A stretch of DNA of 64,000 nt from Camarhynchus parvulus (GCF_901933205.1 NC_044572.1:25568501-25632500), one strand, 5' to 3'. Shown: positions 46,619 to 59,203, numbered from the stretch's first letter. Notes: generated by a model from the sequence alone, not told the origin. Numbers and translations: made by a program.

Positions 46619-49600
46619 GGGGTTTACCTTACCCCCTCCCAGCTGTAGGAGAGCTGTCAACCTCGGCCATACTCAGCCAGACTTGAGCACTGGAACAAGT
46701 GGAAAAGTCCCACTGAGTGTCAGCAACAGGCAGTATGGGAAGTCAGCAGTAAAGACAACATAATCACTGAGGAGAAGCCAAAGTTCTTGCTGTATGGATG
46801 GTAGGCTGTCACCTCATCACAGAGCTGTCAGGGGAATGACACACAAATCATCATGCTGGTTGATGAACAGGGGGCCCATTATTTAAGGGAAATCCATCAT
46901 TCCATCCACCCATGTGCAAAACAATAGTGCTGGCTGAAAATGTGCCAAGTTTAGGGGCTTATACAACTCTTCCATAGCAGAGGAAGAAATCCCTGGGAAG
47001 GAGAGGGCTTAGGTGAAAGGTTTGATTGTACCTACTAATGAAATAACCAACTTTCTCCATGAAGTAATTACAAAAAACAGGTCATAAACTGTGGAAGATG
47101 CCTCCCGCGATGCTGAGTCAAAGATCCAGCTCTTCCAGCACCTGCAGGCTCAGTAAGGAGTGGAGCCATCATTACTGTGCTTCCAGGACAGAGCCAAGGC
47201 CACCGTCCTGATGGCCTGACAGGACAGTGCTCCTGGCTTGTGACATTGCTGCCCCAGAAAGCTCAGTCCCCATGGCTGGAGCTGGCTCAGAGAGGAGAAC
47301 AGTCAATCCTGAGCCACCCTGACACACACCACACACGCTCCAGTGTAGCTATAGCCCCTGCGATATCTCTGCCCAGTGCTAGGTGCTCCCAAGCAATGGC
47401 TGAGGTCAGAGTTCTGGCTGTCTTCTGCATCCCACACATGTGCCATCAGATGCTGCGCTTCTTTAAGATATGGGACCTCATCCTCAGCCTTTGAGGCAGG
47501 TGCAGCTTTCTGTGTGAGGCAGCACCTGGACCAGCCGACCTTTTCATCAGGGATGCTAATAAAAGTCCCAATCTAATCAAAAATAAGCAAAGGCTATTTT
47601 TTGATCTTAATTCCAGTCCACAACTTCTCCAAGATCCTGGGCTGAAGGAAGCAGAGTCCCAAACTCAGTAAGTGTAAAACCACTAAGTGTGCCTCAGCTT
47701 TTGCCTCAATTTCTATAGAGACCTTAGCCAGCACTTTGCATCTGAAATCTGCTAACTACTGGATAGGGTTTCAGAGATTAAAAAGCCTTAGGACATTCTG
47801 AGTAAAGCCTAATGTAGAGTAAACTGCAGCATGATTTTCAGAAAAAATAATCTCATTTTGACTAAAGAAATTTCCTGGAGACTGCTATTCTCCTAGAAGG
47901 TCACTGCAAAGGTGAGCCGCCCTCACTGATAAAAACTCCATTTAGTCTCACTTTTGCTCTTAGCTGTCAGCTCCTACATCTCTGTTGACTGTTTTGAAAC
48001 ACTGAGAAAAAGCTTTCCTTGGCCATGCTACAGAAACTACAAATGAGACCCTTTTCAGTCTTGTAATTTTCTGTTTTTTCCTTATTTCTGTGCTATTCAT
48101 TAGCATGTTTCTTGAACAGGGGATGCTGAAACTAATACAGCTGCAATGCTTATTTTCCTTAAACTGTTTTCCAGAAGAATGTATGGACACCATAGTTTTC
48201 CTGGGAGAGCTACAAGGAGATCACTATCCATCCCTTAACATTTTGGTTTATCTTAAAAGATACATTTTCATGCCTTTGCAGTTCTGCTTCTTCATTTGAA
48301 TTTCCTTATACTCAAAAGAGCTATCTGTACGTAGAGAATGTTTCCTTTTTGCTTTCTCATTCCATTATAAATAATAAAAGGCGTTCACTTGAAATGATTT
48401 CATACTTAATTTTTCCTTCATGATTTTCTTAAAAAACACTCTTACCTGAAGGAGAATATTTACCTTATGCATGTCAGAGTTTGTAATATGCCAAATGAAG
48501 GGATAATAATTTGGCGCTCCCTTATCAGGAGCTCTGTCACATAAAAGAACAGATCAACAGATAGATTTTCTATTTTTACTGCTAGAAAAACATAATGATT
48601 TTTAACCAGTCTCAGAGCACCCTAAGCTTCCATTCATAGATTTATGATTTTTCTTTCTCCCAGAATAGAAAATCAAAGTACATAAAAGCCAAAACCCTTG
48701 AGAAAGCCTGCTCACTAAAGAACCCCCTCTCCCCTGCAGAAACTGCTCTTTTCCATCCCCAGCCTGCAGGGTCTCTGAGGGCTGCTCTCACTTCAGAATT
48801 GTATTTTGTTAGCTCCACCAGGAGAAAATATCCTGAAATGATAAAAAAAATGGTGCTAGGCTGTATTGAAGGAAACAGGGGGGATAAGAAGCAGAGGAAT
48901 TTTGTTAGCAGCATTGCAGAATTTGTATGGAAAATAAAGGAAAATTCTGACTAACAGTTCAAATAATTACAATTTTTCTTATGAAAACCTCACACTGCAA
49001 AGTATAAAAGTACTAGATTATAGAAAAATCATAGCATTAAGACAGAGAATTTTCAATTTTATCTTTATTTAGCTCAGTCAATTTTACAACATGACAGGTT
49101 CTGTTTCTAAATATTGCTTAATATTCCAGCTTCATCTTTATACACAAACTTTCTGCTAATTTTAATAAGTACAGACATTGCAGCATTTGATTATACATTT
49201 GATTTCCTTCATTACCTGAGCAAGCCATACTAATCTCTGTGCTTGCAGAAATTCCAATATTTTTCTTAATTATGTGTTGCAAATAATTTTTAAGGAGCAT
49301 AACTGGAAAGAAAAATTCAAAATTTTCATTTGAATTAAAGTTGCATGTTTGTTTCTTCTTTCTAATGTCTTGCTATAATAAGATTTGATCTGGCAAAGTG
49401 CATAATATATTTAATCAGGAAAGGCCTCACATTTAAAATTGAGCTTTTGCTAGATCATTTTTCTCAACTCACATTAAAATAAGCCCCAAATATTATTGTA
49501 ATGCTTTTCCCTCTATAATAAGCATGATTATTACAGGAAAATATTTTTCATATTAAGAAATTATGATTCTCCTAAGCTTTCTGCCTTATATTCCAAGTTT

Positions 49601-50244
49601 CAACCTGCTGCTCTCACTTTATGACAGAAAAAAATCTGATCATATATTCTAGGCAAAAAAAAGGCACACTAACTGTTCTCATCTCTTCAAAATGCATTTT
49701 ACTAGAGGTAGAAATACTGTGTGTAAGAGAATACAATTGAGTAGGAGACAGAGTGGTTAGACAGATAAGTAACAGCTAGAGAATAATTTTGTGTGTTTGT
49801 ATCAACTTTTATTCCTTTAAGCATCCATGGTTATAGGTATTTCTCTTCTTTCTCTGGGGATGATGCTCCAGAACTGTGAGGAAATTGTTCTTCCTTGATA
49901 ATTTGTATGGTTATTTATTAATTTGCCTTCCTGGGGCACTGGTGCCAGCACAGTGCTGCGGTGGTGGTCCCAGGCAGGGCTCAGCGTGAACTCTGCTCAG
50001 CTTCCTTACCCAGTGCTCACCCATTCGGAGACTTCAGTGACTGGGACTCTCTTGGGCACTTTTGATGTTTTCCTGCAGGTCTCTCCATGAGAGGAGCTGG
50101 GGACAGATAGGTCAGTGAACAGTGCACTGGTGAATTTGCTGGGCTGTGGTGCACTGCCTGTGTGCACAGCAGATATGATCGGTGCATCAAGATCTCCATC
50201 TAATTGGATCTGGTTTTTCAGAACATCAGTTTTTCTATTGATCC
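46619..50244. other. Non-coding DNA, nothing recognised
   Basis: No gene. 47160-47560 is GC-richer and ends with AATAAAAGTCCC near 47560, which resembles an LTR R region, but no other LTR signature supports it. 48,900-49,700 is strongly AT-rich. Confidence 0.5.
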
Positions 50245-50927
50245 TGTGTCTTGGTTTGGAAAGACAGGAGTCTGCTAAGGAAGGCAGGAGCCTCCCCTGA
50301 AATTGAGAATGTAAACCCTCCCCACCCCTCCAAATTGCTACAATTTTAAATTAAAGGGCTCTCAGGCAAAAATATGGGAGCAGGCAATAACAGTTCTTTA
50401 CTAGGGAAGAAATAAAAAGAATAAAATAAACAATACAGTCCACTGGAACAACACTGACAGAGTCAGAACCCAACCTGACACCCTGTTGGTCAGGGTGTTG
50501 GTGTCAGTCCGATTGAAAATGTGGCTGCAGTCCTCTGAAGTCTCAGGTGTGGTTCTGTTGGAGCAAGGGGGTTCTGTAGAGAAGGATGTAGTCTTCCTCT
50601 GAAGATCCAGGAGGAAAAGGTAGCTGCTGTTCCTCTGGGGAATCTCGTGGAGAAAAAACTGAACTGCAATTTCAGAATCTCGGAGTATATGGGGTAGCAG
50701 TGCTTGGCTCCTCCCTCTGGGCGGAGCATCTCACAATGGGATGTTATAGTTCTTATCAGTCATGCACCGATATTCAATAGTCTGTTATCAGCGGAGGTCC
50801 CCTCCCGAGGAAGGTGTGAATGTGGTCATTCAAAGAGAGAGATAAAGCAAACTGCTCACTTGACAAGGTAATCAGCCATACAGATGGTAATGGAAAACAT
50901 CTTGCATGCAATCTTCAACATCCTGGT
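50245..50927 (-). mobile_element. Solo LTR, passerine ERV (TguLTR5-like)
   Basis: The plus strand begins TGTGTCTTGGTTTGGAAAGA, then GGAAGGCAGGAGCCTCCCCT. ACACCCTGTTGGTCAGGGTG lies near 50479, and CTCCCTCTGGGCGGAGCATC near 50711 with TCACAATGGGATG after it. I recognise the reverse complement as a widespread songbird LTR: GC-box-like CTCCGCCC, then CATATACTC in place of TATA, then AGTAAAGAACTG in place of AATAAAAACTG. Promoter and polyA signal are thus decayed. The far end near 50927 is estimated, and no target duplication was found. No internal genes are present. Confidence 0.85.
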
Positions 50928-52774
50928 AGTCTTCATTGTTGTAACATTTTAACATCGTCTTTTAAAGCTTTTTAGCAATGAAATTTCCTGTACAAATAAT
51001 CTTAGCAGAGACCATTAATTCTGCCGCTGCTGGGGAAGGCAGCAGAGTCCTCCTCTGATTACATTTTCTTGATGGAAATGCAGAGACCATAATTTTGAGG
51101 AAGATGTGATCTGACTCACTGTGGGATTTTGTGATGAACCCATACAGGCTATCATTTGGGGATGCTGTTAATTGATTTTTTTTTTCCCAATAGGACACAA
51201 AACCTCAAGTTTTTTTCTCACAGATCTTACTAAAAGATAAGGAGTCTCTTCAACCATATAGAAGAACAGGTTTGTTCCTTTGTTTTGGAATCTTTCATGC
51301 AAGATATCTCTGAGAAGCTCTGATAGCCCCACCCACACTTCTGTTCCTTCTGGAAGCTGGATCCTGCATGTGACACAGCAGGTGGGAATGATGCAGGCAG
51401 GGTGGGAAAGCTCCCTCCACTCCACACAGCTACCACCAGTTATGGGTGTCTGTGCTCTGTACCACATGGGAGGGACAAAGTGCCTGTGGTGACAGTCCCC
51501 TCAGTGGCACCCAAGGCACATCTAGAGCAGCACCACACTGAAACACGTGCTCTTCAGGCTTCTATCTCCCCAGCCATGAGTAGCTGTTTCACAGGGCTCA
51601 ACACTTTGCAGAACCAAGTCCCAGAGAATGAAGACTTCATAGAAGAAAAAAGTTACAATTCCAGGAACCCTTTTAATGTATCCTCCAAGCTGAGCCTAGC
51701 CAGGGTGCACAAATGAGATCTACAGTTGTTATCTCTTGGTTTCACCCTTGTTTCTGATGCCCAGAATGCCTGCTATCACCATCAAGGAAACAAAAAGAAA
51801 TTAACCAAACTTCTCTGGAACTCAGAAGTTTTAAGCAGTGGCAGACATCTAAATCAACTGCTCAGAACTTTGAATTTCCCACTAGATGTCAATGAGAGGA
51901 AGCACTGAGAAAATATCATAGATGTTCAAGTCCACTGTAAGATGCAATATAGAAAATTCTCATTCCAGTTCAAACTTCACATTATAATAGCCACCTAAAA
52001 ATACTACTTTTTTGAACAGGATTTGCTGTATGCTCATGGAACAGTGTTGACATAAAAGGTATGCACAATAAGATGTCTGAAATAATTTATCACTTTGGAA
52101 AATTCAGAATTAAGTATTTATCCCCTTAAAGAAGGGTGCACTTAGAAGAAATCTATATCAAATTCCTACTTTTAAAACCTCTTTTGCTTTGTTTCTTTTT
52201 CTTTTCATATGTGTGTGTGTGAATTCTTTTAGTTTTTAACAGTGAATTGGGACCATGTTAGCTATAAGATACCTCACATCAAAGAGGTCTGATAGTCATT
52301 CAGGAAATCATGGCAGCATTAATTTTATAATAAACTCAGTACATTGTACAGCTTAGCAAACAGGCAACAGATCTTTAGGAGCACAAAAATTGCAAGGATT
52401 CTAATTAATTAATTAATATAAAAATGAATAGAAGAATCCCTTATGAATATATCTTTTCAGTCACTTCCTCTTTTGCCAGCACTTTTCTTCTGCAAAATGT
52501 ATTTGTTTTGACAGCACCATTAAGCAACCTTGTGAAATTAATTCCAGCACTCAAAATAAATAACATGCTTGTCCAAAGGTAGGCTGTAGCCTTCCAGCAG
52601 GCTTAATTCATGTTTGATTTCATTAAGAGTCATAGATACATCCATCAGTTGATACTTTAGATATCCGACGTTTGACTGAAATATTTGACTGAAATATCTC
52701 ACAGTTTTGCACGTGTGTGTGCGCACATGCACATGAAAAGACATAAATTACATGCTGCAAGTCTCTCTATTTCA
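50928..52774. other. Non-coding DNA, nothing recognised
   Basis: No gene or recognised transposon. A short (ATTA)n run lies near 52403-52419. Confidence 0.5.
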
Positions 52775-53057
52775 TAGAAGTGGGCAGAGTGCCTCCTGAG
52801 TAACAAGCAGTAGGACCAGAAGAAATGGCCTCAAGTTGCATCATCCCTGGCTGAGATTGGATATTAGGAAAAATGTCTTCAGTCAAAGGGCTGTCAAGCA
52901 CTGGAACAGGCTGCTCAGGAGAATTGAGTCATCATCCATGGAAATATTTAAAAGATGTGTAGATGTGACATTTAGGGACATGATTTAATGGTTAACAATT
53001 AGATTTAATGATCTTAGAGGTCTTTTCCAACCTAAACTATTCAGTGATCCTATGATA
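52775..53057 (+). mobile_element. CR1 LINE, 3' end fragment
   Basis: AAATGGCCTCAAGTTGCATC, GATTGGATATTAGGAAAAAT, CACTGGAACAGGCTGCTCAG, GGAAATATTTAAAAGATGTG and ATGATCTTAGAGGTCTTTTC occur in order, ending with AGTGATCCTATGAT. This is a clean, 5'-truncated CR1 3' end of about 280 bp. Confidence 0.94.
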
Positions 53058-54756
53058 CATCCTGCATTAAGTAATGGTGTTATAGCAATGCTTGTTCTCT
53101 CAAAATGTGTGGGGAAAATGCAAAAACAGCCTGAGAAAAACCAAAAGAATTTGAATAGAGGATGCTGCAAATCATCCAGGTATGTGTGTGATCAGGGCAG
53201 ACTGACTTGCACAGGGGGTTCTGGTAATATGTGCCCAGTTGTTGAACATAAATTAATGACATCCTACTGTTGGATCATTGCAATTTTAAGATTGGTCAAA
53301 TTTTAATGCCTTTAAGGTGTTTACTGATAAAACTATGAAAAGTTTAGTCACTTTTTTCTTACATGACAACTATTAATGGATATGTCTGGTTCCTTTCCCT
53401 CCAAAAAACTGGTATTTTTACACCTTTGAAGATCTGCCTTCTAGAACTGCTGATATAACAGTTTCTAAAGTGTAGCTTACTCTGTCCATCTGCAGCAAGT
53501 CAGATATGTCTTTTAGAAGAAATCAATGGCCTTAATTCACATCCATGAGAAATGTGATGGGCAGGAGACACAGACTCTGTGCAGAGCCAGCAATGCAGAA
53601 ATGTAAAACTCATGTTTTGTGTTCCTCCTCAGCCTCAAAATCCACCTTCACACCTCCCTGTGGCCTCCAGCAGTTGTTTCCACACCAGTATTAGAGGGAC
53701 CCTGGATGAGGACTTTAGGAGATCTGAACTTAAATATACCTGTCATGGTTACAGAGGAGCAAAAGTGAGTCATTCCAGCCAACCAACAGGAAAAATTACA
53801 CAAAGAAAAATATTCTGTAGGTACACATGGGTTATGGAGAAAGGTTTCAGTGCACAATGTCAAAACTACCCAAAATTTTTGAAAGAAGGGATTATGCAGT
53901 GCTCTCGGCCTATTGACTCAAGCATTTACTTCAAATGCACAGCAGAAGAATGTGTAACACTTAAAACAGAAACATGAGGATTATCTCAATTTTAATAAAC
54001 TATAGGTGCACACAAAGGTTTGATATTGAGCAAAGCTGTCCACAGGTCATCACAGCTTGAGAGGACCAACCTCTCTCTGTCCCCTGGGCATGAAACTGAG
54101 GTGGTACTCCCCTTTCTTGTTTTGCTTTGGGTCCTCTAACATCTCCCTTCTAGATTCCTGTGTGTTTTGCCTATCTTATATAGGAAGAAGAATGCTTCAC
54201 ATTCAGGTTAATCACAAAAAAACCCTCATGATTCTGTAATTTGAATCATTGATGTCATTGATTTTGCTGATGCCATGTCTCTCCATCACAGACCCAGGCA
54301 TGTGGCAAGTGTGTTCTTACTGAAAACTTGTTCTGCAGGAAAAAACCTTCATTCGAATCACATGTGATTTTACACAGATAATCCTAAATTATTACTCCTG
54401 ACCAAAACTACAGGTACCATCCTGTGATCTCCTGGTCTCTTGTTAATTCGATGTAGCTCTGGTCATTCTCATTCATATGTGCTGTGTTTGGGAATAGTCT
54501 GATTAATGTCACAATTTCACTTGATGGATTGCAGCTTTGTGGAAAGCAATTTTCTGTCAAAAGGCAATAAATTATATTCTTGATGCTCTATAATAATTAA
54601 AAGTTTAATGGAGCTGATAACAGGGATTGCAGTAATTAAAACACAGTCATAAACAAATGAGAAATTAAACCAAATAATTTCCATACCAGCTGTGCTATAA
54701 TTACAAGTTTATCTACAAAACCAAATTTGCTTGTCTTTGGGTAAAAGCAGACTAGG
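53058..54756. other. Non-coding DNA, nothing recognised
   Basis: No gene. The 132-codon plus frame at 53579-53977 has no recognisable domain. 54540-54720 is AT-rich, with TAATTA/AATTAAA words that resemble conserved enhancer sequence, but this is unproven. Confidence 0.5.
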
Positions 54757-54832
54757 TTGTTTTTTTGGTGTTTTTGTTGTTGTTGTTGTTGTTGTTTTTG
54801 TTTGTTTGTTTGTTTGTTTGTTTGTTTGTTTG
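54757..54832. repeat. T-rich microsatellite: (GTT)n then (GTTT)n
   Basis: A GTT trinucleotide run at about 54776-54797 passes into about nine GTTT tetramers ending at 54832. On the minus strand it is an A-rich (AAC)n/(AAAC)n. Confidence 0.93.
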
Positions 54833-55100
54833 CTTAGCACAGCAAATTTGTGTCAGAGATGTGTCTTTTTGGGAAATAATGGAGACTCTCAAGCATAGAT
54901 TTCCGAGGATTTCCTAAAGACTGCCTTCCCTCTCCCCCCTCTAAATCTTGCCCAATCCATCACAAGTTCTGTGTCATCTGACACAGGGAAACTTGGGAAA
55001 GCACAGAGCAGCTGCCTGCCCTCTCTGTTACCCCCTGACTACACCAGCACGTTTCTGCCAGGGCAGGGCAGACACTCACTGCTTTGGTAAATGGCCTGGG

Positions 55101-55174
55101 CAGCAGTGACAATACAGAGTCACATGGCAGAGCTGACCTTACAGCAGTGACAACACAGCAGAGCTGACCTTACA
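55101..55174. repeat. Imperfect direct duplication (43 bp and 33 bp)
   Basis: CAGCAGTGACAATACAGAGT...CAGAGCTGACCTTACA at 55101-55144 recurs at 55142-55174 as a shorter copy lacking about 10 bp. It lies in a GC-richer stretch without a recognised gene. Confidence 0.8.
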
Positions 55175-55780
55175 CCCCCTGCTCACATGCCCAGACTGGC
55201 AGTGTCTGTTTTAAACCACATCCACTGTGCAGGTAAAGCATGGCTAAATGCAGCCCCTTGGTATTGAGAAGGGAAGTGGGTGGAAAGATCCCCCCAAAGC
55301 CTTTGGGTGAGGATGGAAAGGTGAGAAATGACCTCCTGAACTACCCCAGAAGCACAGAAGCACAGGGAGAGCAGCAGTGCAGGCCAGCTCATGGTGAATG
55401 TGGCAGCTCAAGCTGCATTTCCACTCCTGCTTTGCACTGCCCCAGGATTTACAAATGTCAGTCTCTTCAGTGGGGATAACACTGCTGAGGTTCCTGAGGT
55501 ACCCTGGGGACAGTGAGCTCTCTCTCAGTGCTGAATTTCAGTGCTTGCTGCCCAGGGAGGAGCTGCTTCTGAGCCCCAGGGCCATGGCTGAATTTCAGCC
55601 ATGTCTCTGCCAGGGTAGGCTGGGCCAGCAGGAGCTCCATCATCTGCCAGCCCACCCAGATTTGCTCACAGAAGCCAAGCCCAGGCACAGAAATACATTT
55701 CCTATGTTGAGAAATAAACACAAACTCAAGAACTCATCATGTGTAGGAAAGTTCAGGAGCCTCAAGCCTCTCTAAAAAGT
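55175..55780. other. GC-richer non-coding stretch
   Basis: Several overlapping frames up to 125 codons occur because stop codons are rarer in GC-rich DNA. No domain or preferred frame is recognised. Could be an old repeat. Confidence 0.45.
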
Positions 55781-55903
55781 TCACAGAATCATAGGATGGT
55801 TAGGGTTGGAAGGAACCACAGTGAGTCATCTGGTCTGACTCCGTGCTCAAGATGGGGTCATCCTAGAACATACTGCCTGCAACAGAATTGTGACCAGATG
55901 GTA
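55781..55903 (-). mobile_element. CR1 LINE, 3' end fragment
   Basis: The plus strand reads TCACAGAATCATAGGATGGT, then TAGGGTTGGAAGGAACCAC and, further in, TCCTAGAACATACTGCCTGC and TGACCAGATGG. This is the reverse complement of a CR1 3' end. Confidence 0.9.
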
Positions 55904-56472
55904 CTAAGTTCACTAACAGCAATCTTTCTTTTTTCTTATGTGTGTCATGTTTAATTGAAACTCTGTCTTAAGCAGAATATATATAACATCATCAAATGTT
56001 TTGTAATAAATGAAAAAAATTATGCAGCTTGAATTTTAATTTTCTCTTTCAGGACAAGAAATGGGAAAACGCAATTCTTTGTTCAAGTCCTAAGCCGAAG
56101 TTTTTAATCTTTAATTTGAGGAGGAACTCCTCAAATGGGGGAGTCTGTTCCACAATTATGTTTTCCTAATGTTGCAACACATCTGCGCTGCTGTTTTTTA
56201 TTTCACATCTCATCTTTCATTTTCTAAAACAATATAAAGATATTCAAATACAAAAAATAACTTGAGTACCCCTCATGGATGGCAACACTTTAGACAAGCT
56301 TCTGTGTTTACCAATAAAAGTACCTGGTTAAGCCTGTTTACTGTTCTCATTTAACTTGCAGCATAAATAGCTGACTCACTGCTGAAATTATTACTAGAAA
56401 ACCCAGTAAAGCCTCCAGGAAACTCCACTAGAGCAATGTCACAGGTCCAGAAATGCAATGACTTCTATAACA
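55904..56472. other. Non-coding AT-rich spacer
   Basis: Nothing recognised. Confidence 0.5.
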
Positions 56473-57003
56473 TGAGGTGCACTGACCCCAGCCAGTACTT
56501 AGGCTTAAGCTGATCACTCATTTCTTTAGTGGGATAAGGGAGAATCAGAAAAGTAAGGTGAGAAAAACTCATAGGTCAAGATGAGGACAACTTAAAGTGA
56601 GGGAAAGAAAAAAAGAACAGTCAAGGGATGCAAAGGCAATCACTCACCACCTCCCACAAGCAGACAGCCCCCCTGGTCTCTGAGCAATAACTTTGGAAAG
56701 ACAAAACCCCGGTTTTGCTGCTGCCCATGATGTTATAGGGTATCCAATATCCCTTACATGGTCTGGAATATCATTTTGGCCACTTGAGATCCACTGTTCT
56801 GGCTGTGTCTTTTCCCAGCTCCCTGCCCACCCTCAGCCCACTTACTGGGGGACAGAGTCAGAAACAGAAAGTCTCTTTGCAAGCCCTGCTTAGCAATAGC
56901 CAGGACACTGGTGTGACACCAACACTCCTTTGGGCACAGATCTGACCCACAGCACCACAGGGGCTGCTCTGAAGGTTAATCCATCCCAGCCAGACCTGGC
57001 ACA
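56473..57003 (-). mobile_element. Solo LTR, avian ERVL-type (same family as 41.5 kb)
   Basis: The plus strand starts TGAGGTGCACTGACCCCAGC, degenerate against TGTCGTGGTTTAACCCCAGC, then GTGGGATAAGGGAGAATCAG, ACATGGTCTGGAATATCATT and finally CCATCCCAGCCAGACCTGG followed by CACA. The order and length (about 531 bp) match the LTR at 41512-42062, in the same orientation, but with many differences. I find no convincing target duplication. It is clearly older or more diverged than its relative. Confidence 0.82.
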
Positions 57004-59123
57004 AACTGCAGTACAGTCACCTTACTGATGTCCCTCACTAGCTGGCTCTGTGCACGTATTGGCTCAGTCCCAGCACTGGAGGAAGTCCTGCAATGGCTCC
57101 TTTCACTCCCATTCAAAACACCTGAAACAGATTCCTGGGGCAACCTGAGAAGCATGGTATAAAATCCTGGTATAAAATCATCTTTCTTCCTAGTTGGGTT
57201 GGGCATGCCAGGTTGGCTATGTCAGCCACCATGGGAAAAAGCAGATTTTTGTTTTATCTGGTAGAAAAGTTGGGTGGGAGAAAGATTTTGATAAAGAAGG
57301 GAGTATGTCTGTGGTATGGTGTGGCTGTTGTTCTGATGGCTGAGGGTAGGTGTTTGAATTGTGAGGGCACACCTTGGTGTAGAAGCCCTTTTAAATTCTG
57401 AGCCTTTAGGCAGAACACTCAGCCCTGTTTGTTCCTCATTTCCCAACCAAAACATTTCTCTCTAGAGTTAAAGAAACTAGTCAGTCTTGAATCAAACCTT
57501 GTTCACCTATAACTGTCCAGACCCTACTTCAAGCAGGCTTAGACCCAGGCTGCCAGGAGGAGAGCAGGACTCTAGGAAGGACAGCTCTCCTTTGGCTAGA
57601 CATAAAGCAATGCTGTGTTTGGGTGGCTTTGTGCTGCTGTGGCTGACAGACTTGTCTCTCTGCACTTCCCTTTAACACCTTGTCCCTGGGTATATCAGAG
57701 GTCTCTGTGCCCTGCATGGATCTCTTCTGAAACATCTCTTTCTGTAGCATTTGCACTTACCTCAGTCCTCTCTGGAAACTCCAGCTTGAGCAATGCTTCT
57801 GGCCATCTGGGGATTACAGTTCTTGCTTTGAGCATCCAAATCCATGAAAGAAGGCAGCCCAGCCTGGAGAGGGAGAGACTGGAACAAACATCTTTTTTGT
57901 AATAATAAAGCTAAAAATGAGAAAGAGTCAGAGTATCTTGACAGATGCAATTGCTCACAAAATGGATTTTTCTTCCTACTTGTTTTTCTGACTCTAATTC
58001 TTAGCAGAGGCTATTGCTATTCAATAGTAAGAAGACCACTGACTCATTAAATGGAGCCACTGCTCAATTTCAGTTCTCTGGACTATGAAAAGTTGCTTCT
58101 TGTCCATGCAAGGTCATTGATGATTTTCCCCACCTCTGTGCAGTAGAAGGCAAACCCAAAGGCAGGCAATACCCCAAGCCAGCATACTCCATCTTCCTCT
58201 AATGTTTGTGCCCCTGCAAATTCTTGGTGTACCGGATAATTGATCAGACAGATGACAATTGGTAAATGGTTTGAAAACTGAGAGCTCTGAGGTTGTTGGA
58301 TCATCACCCTCCATCCATGCTGCAATGCTTTCATGTAGAAGATGCCCACACAGATAAAAGCAGTTTGATGTTTAATTTTCTGGGTAATAATTCCTGTGAG
58401 TCTGCCTGGGCTGTTCTGCAGTCGCTTGGTCATCTTTCCCTAAAGTACCAGCACCAGTGCCATGCAGAGTTCAGCTGGAGCCTGTTCTGTGCATCTCATA
58501 TTTGACATGAGAATGTGTCCACAGAAGGAGGATATCAAGTGAACCTCCCCCTGAAGCAGAGTGACTCTGTCAGTGAGTAGAGATTGCTCTTCCTCCATGC
58601 CAGAGGAAGCAACAACATCTCTGAGCCAGGGGAAGGCACAGGATTTATGTTTTGAGCTGCTCCTCCAACTCAGACACAATGCTACTGAAGCAAGGCCAAG
58701 AGGTTCAACCCACATGAAATCAGGCTGGCTGAGAAAGATCAGCTCAGCTGATCTTGAGTTCAATTAATCTATTCTGGAGCACAGTTTCTTTGTCACAGGG
58801 ATGTCCTTTCTGCTCTGTTTGAAATTGGGGAGAAACTGAAAGTTAGCAGAAGATAATACAAAGCTGCTCTGCAGCATATACCTTTGTGTTTCAGAAACAT
58901 TCACATAGAGAAGAACAGATTTTTCTGCCTTTCCACATCATGTCTTAAAACGGTTTTGTTGCTGTTTCTTTCATTTCCAGAAGACAGCACAGGCTGATGT
59001 ACATTCTTTGTGAAGGCAAATGGTCATGGATATTTAATAGATACATCAAAGACTGAGTTACCAAAGGTCACTGTGCACACACTTTCTACTTTTTTTTTTC
59101 AACAAACAGCCACAGGGTTTGTA
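57004..59123. other. Non-coding DNA, nothing recognised
   Basis: No gene confirmed. Minus-strand frames of 116 and 107 codons lie back to back at 58083-58433 and 58440-58763, without a recognisable domain. A perfect 10-bp inverted repeat lies at 58735-58755. Confidence 0.5.
58735..58755. repeat. Perfect 10-bp inverted repeat, 1-nt spacer
   Basis: AAGATCAGCT at 58735-58744, C, then AGCTGATCTT at 58746-58755. Isolated; may be chance or a dimeric protein site. Confidence 0.85.
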
Positions 59124-59155
59124 TTAGGTGGCCCAAAAGTCAATGCTACCTTTTT
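59124..59155 (+). mobile_element. Mariner-like terminal inverted repeat, single end
   Basis: TTAGGTGGCCCAAAAGTCAA then TGCTACCTTTTT resembles the ~32-bp end of Hsmar1/MADE1-type mariner elements (TTAGGT, then GG, CAAAAGT, TGC and TTTTT in matching positions). It is preceded by TA at 59122-59123, the mariner target dinucleotide. I found no second inverted end within the next few hundred bases and no transposase frame, so it may be a truncated element or chance similarity. Confidence 0.45.
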
Positions 59156-59203
59156 ATCACCTTTCTCCTTTTTATCACCTTTATCCTTTTTATCACCTCA
59201 TTG
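59150..59203. repeat. 18-bp minisatellite, three copies
   Basis: CTTTTTATCACCTTTCTC, CTTTTTATCACCTTTATC and CTTTTTATCACCTCATTG at 59150, 59168 and 59186. It begins within the inner edge of the mariner-like end. Confidence 0.92.

Noticed and set aside
47160..47570. GC-rich stretch ending in AATAAAAGTCCC as another LTR
   Set aside because: Only the polyA-like word fits. TG/CA ends, TATA box and family hallmarks were not found.
53579..53977. 132-codon plus-strand frame as a small gene
   Set aside because: No domain, signal peptide or splice evidence. Length is within chance for this much DNA.
41512..57003. The two same-family LTRs at 41.5 and 56.5 kb as the ends of one 15-kb provirus
   Set aside because: They have the same orientation, but they differ too much, only one has a clear target duplication, no gag/pol/env-like frames lie between, and three unrelated LTRs plus CR1 copies occupy the interval.
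58083..58763. Back-to-back minus-strand frames of 116 and 107 codons as a decayed coding sequence
   Set aside because: No recognisable domain and no conserved motif. Could be revisited with a protein search.
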